64,000 bases of DNA. Source: Sphingomonas insulae. GTDB lineage: Bacteria; Pseudomonadota; Alphaproteobacteria; Sphingomonadales; Sphingomonadaceae. The stretch lies in NCBI RefSeq assembly GCF_010450875.1, contig NZ_CP048422.1, positions 2,887,001-2,951,000 on the forward strand, read 5' to 3'. A model generated the notes under the pieces. That model saw only the letters and a list, made by a program, of their open reading frames with translations. It was not told the DNA's origin and ran no database searches. How positions within the stretch are numbered: position 1 is the stretch's first letter; each line of letters starts with the position of its first letter. Both the position numbers and the translations under genes were made by a program. This document shows, piece by piece, positions 33,424 to 42,591 of this stretch.

Positions 33424-35616
33424 ATGACCGATATTACGATGGACCGGGCACACCGCCCCGACGCCCTCGCCCGCGCGCGTCAGAACCTCCTCGGCCAGCC
33501 GATCCCCCGCATCGAAGGCCCGGCGAAGGTCACCGGCACCGCCACCTATGCCTACGAAGGCGCGCCGGACGGCATCGCCTATGCCGTGATCGTCGGCGCC
33601 CCCATCGGCAGCGGCCGGGTCACCGCGATCGACACGGCGACTGCCGAGGCGCTGCCCGGCGTCATCGCCGTGATCCACGACGATCCGCGCATCGTGACAG
33701 GCGGCAGCAATTCGCAGGCGCAGGCGCACAGCGATACCGACACCATCTTCCACTACGGCCAGCCCGTCGCGATCGTCGTCGCCGAGGATCAGGCGGTCGC
33801 CCGCGATGCGGCGAAGCGTGTCGTGGTGCACGCCGAACCCGGCGCGGACCGGTTCGATGCCGGCGCGCAACCGGTACAGCGCGACCACGGCATCGGCTTC
33901 CTTCCCGCGATCGACATCGGCGACCTCGACGCCGCGCTCGAACGGGCGGAGGTGACACTCGATCGCCACTATACGACGCCCGTCCACTTCCCCGCCGCGC
34001 TCGAACCGCATGCCAGCACCGTCCGCTGGGATGACGGCAAGCTGACGGTGCGGACCAGCAACCAGGTGATCGGATCGGCGAGCGCGACCATCGCCACGGC
34101 GCTCGGCATCGACAAGGGCGACGTCCGCGTGCTCGCACCGTTCGTCGGCGGCGGCTTCGGCGGCAAGACCGGCGTCGGGCCGGAGGTGATCCTGGCCGCC
34201 ATCGCCGCCGAGCGGATCGGCCGCCCGGTCAAGGTCGCGCTGCCCCGTGCGCAGACCGCCTATCTGGTCCATCACCGTTCCGCGACCACGCAGCGCGTCC
34301 GCATCGGCGCCGACCGCGATGGTCGCATCACCGCCTTCGCGCACGAAGGAGTGGCCGCGCAGAACGACGATGCGAGTTTCCTCGAACCGATCCCGTTCGG
34401 CTCGCTGCCCCTGTATGCGGGTGAGAACCGCCGCTTCCGCACCGACCTCGTCCGGGTCGACCTGCCCGCCACCGGCGCGGTACGCGCACCGGGGGAGGCG
34501 ATCGGCAGTTTCGCGGTCGAATGCGCAATGGACGAACTGGCCGTGCAGCTGGGGCTCGATCCGATCGCGTTGCGCCGCATCAACGAACCCCGGGTCGATC
34601 CGGTCAACGGCAAGCCCTTTTCCACCCGCCGCCTGGTCGACTGCTATGACGAGGGCGCCCGCCGGTTCGGCTGGGATGCCCGGCAGAAGCGCCGCGAGGG
34701 CAACTGGCTGATCGGCCACGGCATGGCGGCGGCCCTGCGTGGCAACTTCACCGTCAAGGCGGAGGCGCGCGTCCGCCTCGACACCGATGGCCGGGCGATC
34801 GTCGAATGCGACATGACCGACATCGGCACCGGCACCTACACCATCCTCGCGCAGACCGCGGGCGAGATGCTGGGCCTGCCGATCGACCGGGTCGAGGTGC
34901 GCATCGGCGACAGCGACCTGCCCGCCAGCGCCGGTTCGGGCGGATCGTTCGGTGCCGGCAGCGCGTGTTCGGCGACGGTGCTGGCGTGCGAGGACATCAT
35001 CACCGAACTGGCCCGCCGCATGAACGCCGCGCCGGAGGATCTGGTTTTGCAGGACGGCTGCGTCACGGCCGGTGGCCGCAGCGTCGCGCTCGCCGACCTG
35101 ATCCGGGGCGAATCGATCGTCGCGACCGGCAAGACCGGCCCCGGTGCGGAAACGAAACGCACCAGCCAGGCGAGCCACGGCGCGCATTTCGTCGAGGTCG
35201 CGGTCCATGCCGTCACCGGCGAGGTGCGCGTCCGCCGCATGCTGGGCGTGTTCGACATCGGCCGCGTTCTCAACGCCAAAACCGCCGCCAGCCAGCTGAT
35301 CGGCGGCATGATTTGGGGCCTGTCCTACGCCTTGGGCGAAGCGGCGGAGGTCGACACCCGCAACGGCCATTTCGTCAACCCGGACTTCGGCGAATATCAT
35401 GTCGCGGTCCACGCCGACGTGCCGCCGATCGAGGTGCATTTCATCGAGGAGATCGACGATCACGCCAACCCGGTGGGGGCAAAGGGCGTAGGCGAACTCG
35501 GCATTTCCGGCGCCGGCGCGGCGGTGGCGAACGCGATCCACGATGCGACCGGCGTCAGGGTACGCGACTTTCCGGTAACGCTGGACAAATTGTTGGCAGG
35601 ATTGCCAAACCTCTAA
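33424..35616 (+). CDS. Second molybdenum-subunit paralog of the xanthine dehydrogenase family
   Basis: A 730-residue paralog of the preceding Mo subunit, similar along its whole length. VGGGFGGKTG and the catalytic-Glu region GVGELGISGAGAAVANA are intact, so it should be active. It has no 2Fe-2S or FAD subunit of its own and presumably borrows those upstream or replaces the first Mo subunit. ATG 33424 (MTDITMDRAHRP) is preferred over the open frame upstream. Confidence 0.9.
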   Translation: MTDITMDRAHRPDALARARQNLLGQPIPRIEGPAKVTGTATYAYEGAPDGIAYAVIVGAPIGSGRVTAIDTATAEALPGVIAVIHDDPRIVTGGSNSQAQAHSDTDTIFHYGQPVAIVVAEDQAVARDAAKRVVVHAEPGADRFDAGAQPVQRDHGIGFLPAIDIGDLDAALERAEVTLDRHYTTPVHFPAALEPHASTVRWDDGKLTVRTSNQVIGSASATIATALGIDKGDVRVLAPFVGGGFGGKTGVGPEVILAAIAAERIGRPVKVALPRAQTAYLVHHRSATTQRVRIGADRDGRITAFAHEGVAAQNDDASFLEPIPFGSLPLYAGENRRFRTDLVRVDLPATGAVRAPGEAIGSFAVECAMDELAVQLGLDPIALRRINEPRVDPVNGKPFSTRRLVDCYDEGARRFGWDARQKRREGNWLIGHGMAAALRGNFTVKAEARVRLDTDGRAIVECDMTDIGTGTYTILAQTAGEMLGLPIDRVEVRIGDSDLPASAGSGGSFGAGSACSATVLACEDIITELARRMNAAPEDLVLQDGCVTAGGRSVALADLIRGESIVATGKTGPGAETKRTSQASHGAHFVEVAVHAVTGEVRVRRMLGVFDIGRVLNAKTAASQLIGGMIWGLSYALGEAAEVDTRNGHFVNPDFGEYHVAVHADVPPIEVHFIEEIDDHANPVGAKGVGELGISGAGAAVANAIHDATGVRVRDFPVTLDKLLAGLPNL

Positions 35617-35765
35617 AATCTCCCCGGCGCGGGACGGGGGACGGGGGACCGGCGCGGCTGGTGGCGGCACACCAGACAGTACCGGCGCCGGACGCTGCCC
35701 CACCACCCCGCGCCGCAAGCGCGGTCCCCCTCCCCGTTCCGCGCGGGAATCAGGAAAGACATATC

Positions 35766-36701
35766 ATGGCCGAAAACGATTCCGTCCTTACCGCCGCGCG
35801 CAATTGGCAGGGTGAACCGCTCGCCCTCGCGACGGTCGTCTCCACCTGGGGCAGCGCGCCGCGCCCCAAGGGCAGCCACATGCTGGTCCACGCCGACGGC
35901 CGCTTCGAAGGCTCCGTGTCCGGCGGTTGCGTGGAAAGCGATATCCTCCAGACCGCCGCCGACGTCATCGCCGGCGCACCGTTTCAGCTGAGGACCTATG
36001 GCGTCGCCGACGATGCCGCGTGGGAAGTCGGCCTGCCCTGCGGCGGCGAGATCGCGGTGATGGTCCAGCCGGTGTCGGCGACCGGTTTCGATCCCGAATT
36101 GTTCGACCGGATCGCAGAGGCGCGCGACCACGGCCAGGCGGTGACCGTAACCACCGACCTCGCCACCGGTCACAGCGACCTCAAGCCCGCGGAAACCGGC
36201 GAGGTGTTCGTCAACCGCTACGATCCGCCCCGCCGGCTGCTGATCGTCGGTGCGGTGCAGATCGCGCAGGCACTCGCCGCGCTCGCCACGACGCTGGGCA
36301 TCGATACGACCGTCATCGATCCGCGCGCGCGTTTCCTGACCGAGGAACGCTTTCCCGGCGTCACCCTCGACGATCGCTGGCCCGATGAAGCGATCGAGGC
36401 GCTGAAGCCGGGCCCGTCGACCGCGGTGGTGACGCTCAGCCACGACATCAAGATCGACGATCCCGCGCTGATCGCGGCGCTCGCCAGCAACGCGCCCTAC
36501 GTCGGGGCGCTCGGCAGCCGTCGCAGCCATGCCGCGCGCCGCGACCGTCTCGCCGCCGCCGGCCTGTCGGTAGAGCAGATCGACCGCATCGACGCCCCCG
36601 TCGGTATCGACATCGGCGCGATCGGCCCGTCGGAGATCGCGCTGTCGATCGCCGCCGCCATGGTCGGGGCATTCCATGGGTTCGGCCATGATCGCGGCTG
36701 A
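35766..36701 (+). CDS. XdhC-family molybdenum cofactor maturation factor
   Basis: A 311-residue XdhC/CoxI-type protein. The N-terminal domain has GSAPRPKGSHMLV and SGGCVESDI; the C-terminal Rossmann-like domain has LIVGAVQIAQALA and GALGSRRSHAARRDRL. Such proteins bind the molybdenum cofactor, sulfurate it or deliver it to the hydroxylase. AGGAAA precedes ATG 35766. It overlaps the MocA-like gene. The 149 bases before it hold nothing recognisable. Confidence 0.9.
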   Translation: MAENDSVLTAARNWQGEPLALATVVSTWGSAPRPKGSHMLVHADGRFEGSVSGGCVESDILQTAADVIAGAPFQLRTYGVADDAAWEVGLPCGGEIAVMVQPVSATGFDPELFDRIAEARDHGQAVTVTTDLATGHSDLKPAETGEVFVNRYDPPRRLLIVGAVQIAQALAALATTLGIDTTVIDPRARFLTEERFPGVTLDDRWPDEAIEALKPGPSTAVVTLSHDIKIDDPALIAALASNAPYVGALGSRRSHAARRDRLAAAGLSVEQIDRIDAPVGIDIGAIGPSEIALSIAAAMVGAFHGFGHDRG

Positions 36702-37302
36702 GGATTGCGTTCTCGTCCTGCTCGCCGCCGGCCGTTCGCTGCGTATGGGTGACATCGGCAGCAAGCTCGACGAACCGTTCCTCGGCCGTCCGCTCGGCCT
36801 GCACGTCGCCGTTGCGCTGGAGGACATGCCGTTCATGGAGCGCGTTGCCGTCGTCGGCCAGGCGGATTGCGACTATGCCGCGCACGGCTTCGTCATCGTC
36901 CGCAACGACGACCCGCAGCTCGGCATGGGCCGATCGGTCGCGCTCGGCGTGGACTGCGCCCGCGCACGCGATGCGAAAGCCGTCGTCGTCGCGCTCGCCG
37001 ACATGCCCCGTGTCACCGCGACCCATATCTACACGCTGCTCGATGCGGTGGATGGTGACGACGCCGTGGTCGCCTCCAGCGATGGCCGCTCGCCCAGGCC
37101 CCCGGCCGTCTTCGGCCGCGCCCGGTTCGACACGCTCGTACAGCTGGAGGGCGACGCCGGCGCCCGCGACCTGGTTCGCGCCGGCAAGCACGTGGTGACG
37201 ACGCCCGCCGAGCTGATCGACGTGGATACGCCGGAGGAACTGGAGCGGCTGCGCGAGCTGGTGAACGCTCCGGAAGCCTACACCCGGCGGCGCCATGGCT
37301 GA
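36676..37302 (+). CDS. Molybdenum cofactor cytidylyltransferase, MocA-like
   Basis: A 208-residue nucleotidyltransferase of the MobA/MocA type. LLAAGRSLRMGDIGSKLD near residue 16 is the signature loop, and ADMPRV near 108 holds the metal-binding Asp. Paired with XdhC and PaoABC-like genes it most likely makes the cytosine dinucleotide form of the cofactor used by this enzyme family. The start could be ATG 36676 or ATG 36688; both overlap xdhC. Confidence 0.87.
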   Translation: MGSAMIAAEDCVLVLLAAGRSLRMGDIGSKLDEPFLGRPLGLHVAVALEDMPFMERVAVVGQADCDYAAHGFVIVRNDDPQLGMGRSVALGVDCARARDAKAVVVALADMPRVTATHIYTLLDAVDGDDAVVASSDGRSPRPPAVFGRARFDTLVQLEGDAGARDLVRAGKHVVTTPAELIDVDTPEELERLRELVNAPEAYTRRRHG

Positions 37303-37561
37303 CGCCGCCGCGATGCGATCGCGCCCCGTCGCGGGGCGGCGTTGGACGGGATTCGCCGTTACCCGTTCATAACACGAGTGGAAACGGCCGGGTCTGTCCT
37401 ACATCGTCCCACGCCGCTACGCCGCGCCGGCATGGCACCCGTCCGACCTGCCGTTCGCCCTGAACGCATCGAAGGGCTGGTATATAAAGATGTCCGGCGC
37501 GCGGCATACGTGGCGTCGACGGGCTCGGAAGCAGTCCGGTGCGCTTTCATCGACACCAAAT

Positions 37562-37626
37562 CGGAAACGATCGGCAGGCGATCGTTTCCGTCAGGGTGCC
37601 CATGTTGTTCATGTTGTTCATGTTGC
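37562..37626. repeat. 12-base palindrome and 9-base tandem repeat
   Basis: CGGAAACGATCG (37562-37573) and CGATCGTTTCCG (37579-37590) form a perfect hairpin between the convergent ends of the MocA-like and permease genes. No T-run follows. Then CATGTTGTT is repeated 2.7 times (37601-37625). The hairpin may be a bidirectional terminator. The remainder of this 328-base gap shows only an isolated TATATAAAGA at 37481. Confidence 0.65.
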
Positions 37627-37630
37627 CGCG

Positions 37631-38836
37631 TTACTCATGCCGCAGCGCATCGATCGGATTTAGCGCCGCCGCGCGCCGCGCGGGGAAATAGCCGAACACC
37701 ACTCCGATCACCGCCGATATCGCAAACGCGATCAGGTTGATCTGCAGGTCGAACGTCCACTGCACCTGCATCAGCGGCGATAGCGCCAGAATGACGCCCT
37801 GCGCCAGGATCAGGCCGATCACGCCCCCCAGGCACGACAGTGCGACCGCCTCGACCAGGAACTGCAGCAGCACCTCGCGCGCCACCGCGCCGATCGCCAG
37901 CCGGATGCCGATCTCCCGCGTCCGCTCGGTCACCGACACCAGCATGATGTTCATGATGCCGATGCCGCCGACGACCAGGCTGATCGCCGCCACCGCGGCG
38001 ACGATGCGGGTCAGCAGCGTCGTCGTGCCGGTCAGCGTGTCGGAAATCTGCTTGGTATCGAAGATGTTGAAATCGTCGTCGCGCCCGCCGGTCAGATGCC
38101 GGCGTTCGCGTAACAGCGCGCTGATCGACGCCTGTACCGCGCTGCTCTGATAGTCGCTGTCGACCCCGACCAGCATCACCCGCACGTCGTCGTTGCCGAC
38201 GAAGCGCCGCTGCACCGTCTTGATCGGCATCACCACCACATCGTCCTGATCGCCGAAGCCGCCCTGCCCGCGCGTGCTCAGCGCGCCGATCACGTCGCAG
38301 CTGACGTTGCCCAGCCGGATGCGCTTGCCGATCGGATCGTCGCCGCGGAACAGGTTCTGCCGCACGGTATTGCCGACCAGGCACACCGATTTGCCCGCCT
38401 CCTGCTCCGCCGCCGTCCAATACCGGCCCGCGGTCAGCGGCCATGGCTGGACGGTCAGGAAGGCGCTGGTCGTACCGTTGATCGTCGTCGACCAATTCGC
38501 CCCCTCGTAGATCGCGGTGGCGCTGGAACTCGTCTGCGGCGCCACTGCGGTGACGCCGGCGATCTGCGTTGCGACCGCGTCGGCATCGGCCGTCTTGAAC
38601 GGCGGCGGCGGCGGCCCGCCGCCGCCCCGCCCGAACCCCTGGCCGGGGCGGATCTGCAGGATGTTGCTGCCCAGCGCCGAAATCTGCTGCTGCACCGCAG
38701 CCGTCGTCGCCTTGCCCAGCGTCACCATGGTGACCACCGCGCCGACGCCGATGACGATGCCGAGGATGGTCAGGAACGAGCGCAACAGATGCCGCCGGAT
38801 CGACCGCAGCGCGAGGATGAGGGTGGTGCCGAGCAT
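37631..38836 (-). CDS. MacB-like ABC transporter permease
   Basis: A 401-residue permease of the MacB/FtsX type. One helix near residues 20-42 is followed by a large periplasmic domain (about 45-280), then three helices. The motif SVTERTREIGIRLAIGA near residue 310 is characteristic. A glycine/proline run near residue 78 is species-specific. The ATPase is a separate gene, overlapping by ATGA. It works with the adaptor and outer-membrane factor of the same operon in efflux or export. Confidence 0.9.
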   Translation of the reverse strand: MLGTTLILALRSIRRHLLRSFLTILGIVIGVGAVVTMVTLGKATTAAVQQQISALGSNILQIRPGQGFGRGGGGPPPPPFKTADADAVATQIAGVTAVAPQTSSSATAIYEGANWSTTINGTTSAFLTVQPWPLTAGRYWTAAEQEAGKSVCLVGNTVRQNLFRGDDPIGKRIRLGNVSCDVIGALSTRGQGGFGDQDDVVVMPIKTVQRRFVGNDDVRVMLVGVDSDYQSSAVQASISALLRERRHLTGGRDDDFNIFDTKQISDTLTGTTTLLTRIVAAVAAISLVVGGIGIMNIMLVSVTERTREIGIRLAIGAVAREVLLQFLVEAVALSCLGGVIGLILAQGVILALSPLMQVQWTFDLQINLIAFAISAVIGVVFGYFPARRAAALNPIDALRHE

Positions 38837-39621
38837 CAGGCGATCCCCCCGGCATCGGATGCGGAATCGGGTATGGCGCGCGTCTCGCGCGGCCCCGTCG
38901 CCGCGTCCGCCGCCGGCATCTCGCCCTGCCGATGCTGCGCCTCGATCCGTTCGACCAGCCCGTCCTTGAAATGGATCAACGTGCGCGCGAACGCCGCCAT
39001 GTCCGGTTCGTGCGTCACCATCAGCACGGTGATGTTGCTGTTCCGATTGAGGTTCGTCAGCAATTCCATGATCTCCACCGACCGTTCGGAATCGAGGTTG
39101 CCGGTCGGCTCGTCGGCCAGCAGCACATCGGGCTGCGTGACGATCGCGCGCGCGATCGCGACGCGCTGCTGCTGCCCGCCCGACAATTCCGCCGGGGTAT
39201 GATCCCACCAGCGATCCAGCCCGACCTTGGCCAGCGCCGCCATGCCCAGCTCACGCCGAGCCTTCTTGTCCTCGCCGCGATACAGCAGAGGCAGCTCGAC
39301 GTTCTCCAGCGCGCTCGTCCGGCTGAGCAGGTTGAACCCCTGGAACACGAAACCGAGATAGCGGCGCCGCAGCAACGCACGCTGGTCGCGATCCAGCGTC
39401 TCGACGTGATGCCCGCGGAACAGGAAGGTTCCGCCCGATGGCACGTCGAGGCAGCCGAGGATATTCATCGTCGTCGACTTGCCCGACCCCGACGGCCCCA
39501 TGACGGCGACGAAATCGCCGGCCTGGATGTCGAGGTCGACGCCCTTCAGCGCTTGGAATTGCGTCGCGCCCATGCCGTACACCTTGGTGACGCCGCGCAT
39601 GGTGATGAGGGGGTCAGGCAT
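38836..39621 (-). CDS. MacB-like ABC transporter ATPase
   Basis: A 261-residue ATPase with Walker A GPSGSGKST, signature [14 protein letters not shown] and Walker B LLADEPTGNLD. It belongs to the LolD/MacB class. The last 35 residues are a non-conserved tail. ATG 39621 begins MPDPLITMRGVTKVYG; the upstream frame is a shadow of the adaptor gene. It lies nine bases after the adaptor and overlaps the permease. Confidence 0.92.
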   Translation of the reverse strand: MPDPLITMRGVTKVYGMGATQFQALKGVDLDIQAGDFVAVMGPSGSGKSTTMNILGCLDVPSGGTFLFRGHHVETLDRDQRALLRRRYLGFVFQGFNLLSRTSALENVELPLLYRGEDKKARRELGMAALAKVGLDRWWDHTPAELSGGQQQRVAIARAIVTQPDVLLADEPTGNLDSERSVEIMELLTNLNRNSNITVLMVTHEPDMAAFARTLIHFKDGLVERIEAQHRQGEMPAADAATGPRETRAIPDSASDAGGIA

Positions 39622-39629
39622 GACCGGCC

Positions 39630-41024
39630 TTACTGGCCACCGGCCGCACCCTGCCGCCGCGCGCCGCCGGCACCGCCACCGCTCCGCCGCCCGCCGCCCG
39701 CCGCGCCGTCGCTGCCCGTCGCCAACTGGCCGGTGATCACCTGCTGCCCCGGCTTCAGATCGCCAGCCAGCACCTCGGTCATCGTGCCGTTGCTGTCGCC
39801 GGTCGTCACCTGCACCGGCTGCGGCTTGCCCTCGGCATCCTTGATGTAGACCGTCTGGTTCGCGCCGCGCGCCAGCTTGGCGGTCCGCTCCGGCCGGTCG
39901 CGCCGGGGGCGGAAGGTCAGCGATCCGGCGATGCCCCCGCTCGACCCGCCCGACGCCCCCGCCGCGGTCGGTTTGAAGCGCAGTGCCGCATTGGGCACCA
40001 GCAACACGTTCTGTCGGTCCGACGTCACGATGTCGGCGGTCGCGGTCATGCCCGGACGCAATTGCAGCGAGGGATTGGCGACCGTCAGGTCGGCGGCATA
40101 GCTCACCACCTGACCGGTCGTCGCCGTCGTGGTCGTCGTCGTGGTGGAACTCGCCGAACTGACGGTCAGGTTCGACCCCAGATCGACGCGCGTGATCTCC
40201 GCCGGGAACGTCCGCCCCGGAAAGGCATCGACGGTGAAGTTCGCCTTCTGGCCGACCTTCACCTCGCCGACGTCGGCCTCGTCGATCGCCACCTCCAGCT
40301 TCATCTTGCTGAGATCCTCGGCGATCACGAACAGCGTCGGGGTGTTGAACGAGGCCGCAACGGTTGCGCCCGGATCGATCTGTCGGGCCAGCACCACGCC
40401 GTTGACCGGCGAGCGGATGATCGCACGCGCGCGCTGCGTCTGGCTCTGCGCCAGCGCCGCCTGCGCCGCGGTGACGTTCGCCTGCGCGACCTTCAGCGCG
40501 GCGACGCTCCGCTGGTAATCGGCACGCCCGGCCTGCAACTCGGTCCCCGACGGCACCCGGCCGTTGGACAGCTTGTACACCTCTTCCAGCCGCGACAGCT
40601 GCGCGCGGCTTTCCGCGACGGTCGCCTGCGCCTGGTTCACCTGGGCACGATTGGCGGCGATCTGCGCCTGTTGCTGGCGGATCTGGTCCTCGATCTGTTC
40701 GGGATCGATCAGTGCCAGCGGCTGGCCCGCCGTGACGCGGTCGTTGACGTCGACCACCACCTTGGTGACGAGCCCCGACAGCTGCGAACCCACCGTCACC
40801 TGATTGGTCGGCGCCAGCTTGCCGGTCGCCGACACCGTCACCGTCAGATTGCCGCGTTCTGCCGCCTGCGTCGAGAAACCCGCCTCCGCCTGCGGCCCGA
40901 AACAGCTCTTCAGCAGCAGCGCGAGCAGCACCACGCCGATCGCGACGAACACCCATTTCAGATAGCGGCGCCATGCCGGCACCGGCTTCACGCCCAGGAA
41001 ATCGTCGATCTGTTCGTCGGCCAT
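39630..41024 (-). CDS. MacA/HlyD-type periplasmic adaptor
   Basis: A 464-residue membrane fusion protein. One transmembrane helix near residues 21-40 anchors it. A biotinyl-lipoyl-like half motif (VTVGSQLSGLVTKVVVDVND), a long helical hairpin (about 115-200) and the second half with RSPVNGVVLARQIDPG follow. The C-terminus is low-complexity Gly/Arg-rich. A Thr-rich stretch lies near residue 300. It bridges the permease and the NodT-type channel; the start overlaps the channel gene's stop by ATGA. Confidence 0.92.
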   Translation of the reverse strand: MADEQIDDFLGVKPVPAWRRYLKWVFVAIGVVLLALLLKSCFGPQAEAGFSTQAAERGNLTVTVSATGKLAPTNQVTVGSQLSGLVTKVVVDVNDRVTAGQPLALIDPEQIEDQIRQQQAQIAANRAQVNQAQATVAESRAQLSRLEEVYKLSNGRVPSGTELQAGRADYQRSVAALKVAQANVTAAQAALAQSQTQRARAIIRSPVNGVVLARQIDPGATVAASFNTPTLFVIAEDLSKMKLEVAIDEADVGEVKVGQKANFTVDAFPGRTFPAEITRVDLGSNLTVSSASSTTTTTTTATTGQVVSYAADLTVANPSLQLRPGMTATADIVTSDRQNVLLVPNAALRFKPTAAGASGGSSGGIAGSLTFRPRRDRPERTAKLARGANQTVYIKDAEGKPQPVQVTTGDSNGTMTEVLAGDLKPGQQVITGQLATGSDGAAGGGRRSGGGAGGARRQGAAGGQ

Positions 41025-42499
41025 CAGCGGGTCTCGCCCTCGGAAGGTTGGGTCGCGCCGCGGTCCGGCGCCTGGGGGATGACGCTCGCGTCCCAGCCGC
41101 CGCCGAGCGCGTCGTAGAGTGCGATCAGCGCCGTCGCCTGATCCGATCGCGCCTGGACCAGGCCGTTGCGGGCGGAGAGCAGCGCCGCCTCCTGCTGGTT
41201 CAGCGTCGTGAAGTCGGTCAGCCCGCTGCGATACTGGCTGCGGCTGAGGATCGCGGAAGCGTTGGCGGCGTCGAAGGCGATGGCGAACTGCGTCTCGCGC
41301 TGGCGCGCGGTATCCAGCGCCACGATGGCGTTTTCGACATCCTCCAGCGCGGTCAACACCGTGCCGCGATAGCTGGCGAGCGCGGCATCGGCGGCAGCCT
41401 CGTTCGATCGTACCTGGCTGCGCAACCGGCCGCCGTTGAAGATCGCCTGCGTCAACCCGGCGAACAGGCCGCCGGTGATCGCGTTGCCGATATCGCCGAT
41501 GCTGGTCGCGTTGGTGTTGATGTTGCCGGTGATCGCCAGCGCCGGATACAATTGCGCCTTGGCGACGCCGATCTGCGCCGTCGCGGCTGCCAGCGTCCGT
41601 TCCGCCGCCCGCACGTCGGGACGGCGGCGCAGCGTGTCCGCGGGGATGCCGACGCCGACCGTCGCCGGCCCCCTGGGGATCGGTTTCGCGATCGCCAGCG
41701 CGGTGCGCAGCGCCCCCGGCGCCTGACCGGTCAGCACGCCCAGCCGCGCGACCGATGCGGCATATTGCTGCTCGATCTGCGGCACCGTCGCGGCGGTCTG
41801 CGCACGCTGGGCGCGTGCCTGTTCGGCATCGACCGACGACACCAGTCCCGCCTGCACCCGGAATCCGGCGATCTCCAGATTGTCGTCCTGGATACCCAGG
41901 CTGGCGCGCGCATTGGCCAGCTGCGCCTGATAGGCGCGGGCGAGCACGTAATTGCGCGCGACCTCGCTCTCCACGGTCAGCAGCACGGTGGCATAGTCGA
42001 ACCCGCTCGCCTCATATTGCGCGCGGCTGGCTTCGACGGTGCGGCGGATCTCGCCGAACAGGCCGACCTGATAGCTGGCGGACAGACCTGCGGAAAAGTT
42101 GTTGGTCCCGCCGCCGCCGGTATCCACGACCGTGCCATCGGGCAGCGTGAAGGACCGGCCGCCGCCACGCAAATTCTCGTTGCGCTGATAGCCCGCCGAA
42201 CCGGACAGCGTCGGCAACAGCGTCGCCCTGCTCTGCACCAGCGCCTCGCGCGCCTGGCGCAACCGCGCCACCGCCTGCGCGACGTCGGTGTTGGCCACCC
42301 GCGCCTGCTCGACCAGCTGGCCCAGCACCGGATCGTCGAAGTTCGACCACCAGCGGGTGATATCCTCGGGCGTCTGCTGCGCGGGAACCGAGAAGCCCGT
42401 CGGCACGCCCAGCTCCGCTGCCCCCTTGGGGCGATAATCGGGTCCGACGGTGCAGCCGGCGAGCGCCGCGGTGAACAGCAGGAGTGCAGGAACACGCAT
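41024..42499 (-). CDS. NodT-family outer-membrane efflux lipoprotein
   Basis: A 491-residue TolC-like outer-membrane factor. The lipoprotein signal MRVPALLLFTAALAGC places Cys16 at the mature N-terminus, followed by TVGPDYRPK, a NodT hallmark. Two OEP repeats follow. ATG 42499 is chosen because it directly precedes the signal; the frame is open further upstream. It is first in the operon, just behind a perfect inverted repeat at 42505-42523. Confidence 0.92.
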   Translation of the reverse strand: MRVPALLLFTAALAGCTVGPDYRPKGAAELGVPTGFSVPAQQTPEDITRWWSNFDDPVLGQLVEQARVANTDVAQAVARLRQAREALVQSRATLLPTLSGSAGYQRNENLRGGGRSFTLPDGTVVDTGGGGTNNFSAGLSASYQVGLFGEIRRTVEASRAQYEASGFDYATVLLTVESEVARNYVLARAYQAQLANARASLGIQDDNLEIAGFRVQAGLVSSVDAEQARAQRAQTAATVPQIEQQYAASVARLGVLTGQAPGALRTALAIAKPIPRGPATVGVGIPADTLRRRPDVRAAERTLAAATAQIGVAKAQLYPALAITGNINTNATSIGDIGNAITGGLFAGLTQAIFNGGRLRSQVRSNEAAADAALASYRGTVLTALEDVENAIVALDTARQRETQFAIAFDAANASAILSRSQYRSGLTDFTTLNQQEAALLSARNGLVQARSDQATALIALYDALGGGWDASVIPQAPDRGATQPSEGETR

Positions 42500-42504
42500 G
42501 GCGT

Positions 42505-42523
42505 GGTGTGTGGTCAACACACC
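42505..42523 (-). promoter_or_regulatory. Candidate operator of the efflux operon
   Basis: GGTGTGT (42505-42511) and ACACACC (42517-42523) are a perfect 7-base inverted repeat with a 5-base centre. Read on the minus strand it contains TTGACC. It ends five bases before the outer-membrane factor's ATG, so it may be a repressor site or a hairpin over the ribosome binding site. No regulator gene is adjacent. Confidence 0.35.
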
Positions 42524-42591
42524 CGGCGACGTCCAGCGATTTTCTGTCGCAATTTGTCTTCCCGACATAACGGCAGGGCCATATCCGCTCC

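Noticed and set aside
33382..35718. 778-codon open frame antisense to the second molybdenum subunit gene
   Set aside because: Same shadow pattern as above; the plus strand carries the conserved protein.
37342..37740. 132-codon plus-strand frame with a Cys-rich PCCSCCSCC stretch
   Set aside because: The cysteines come from the CATGTTGTT tandem repeat read in frame, and the end is antisense to the permease gene.
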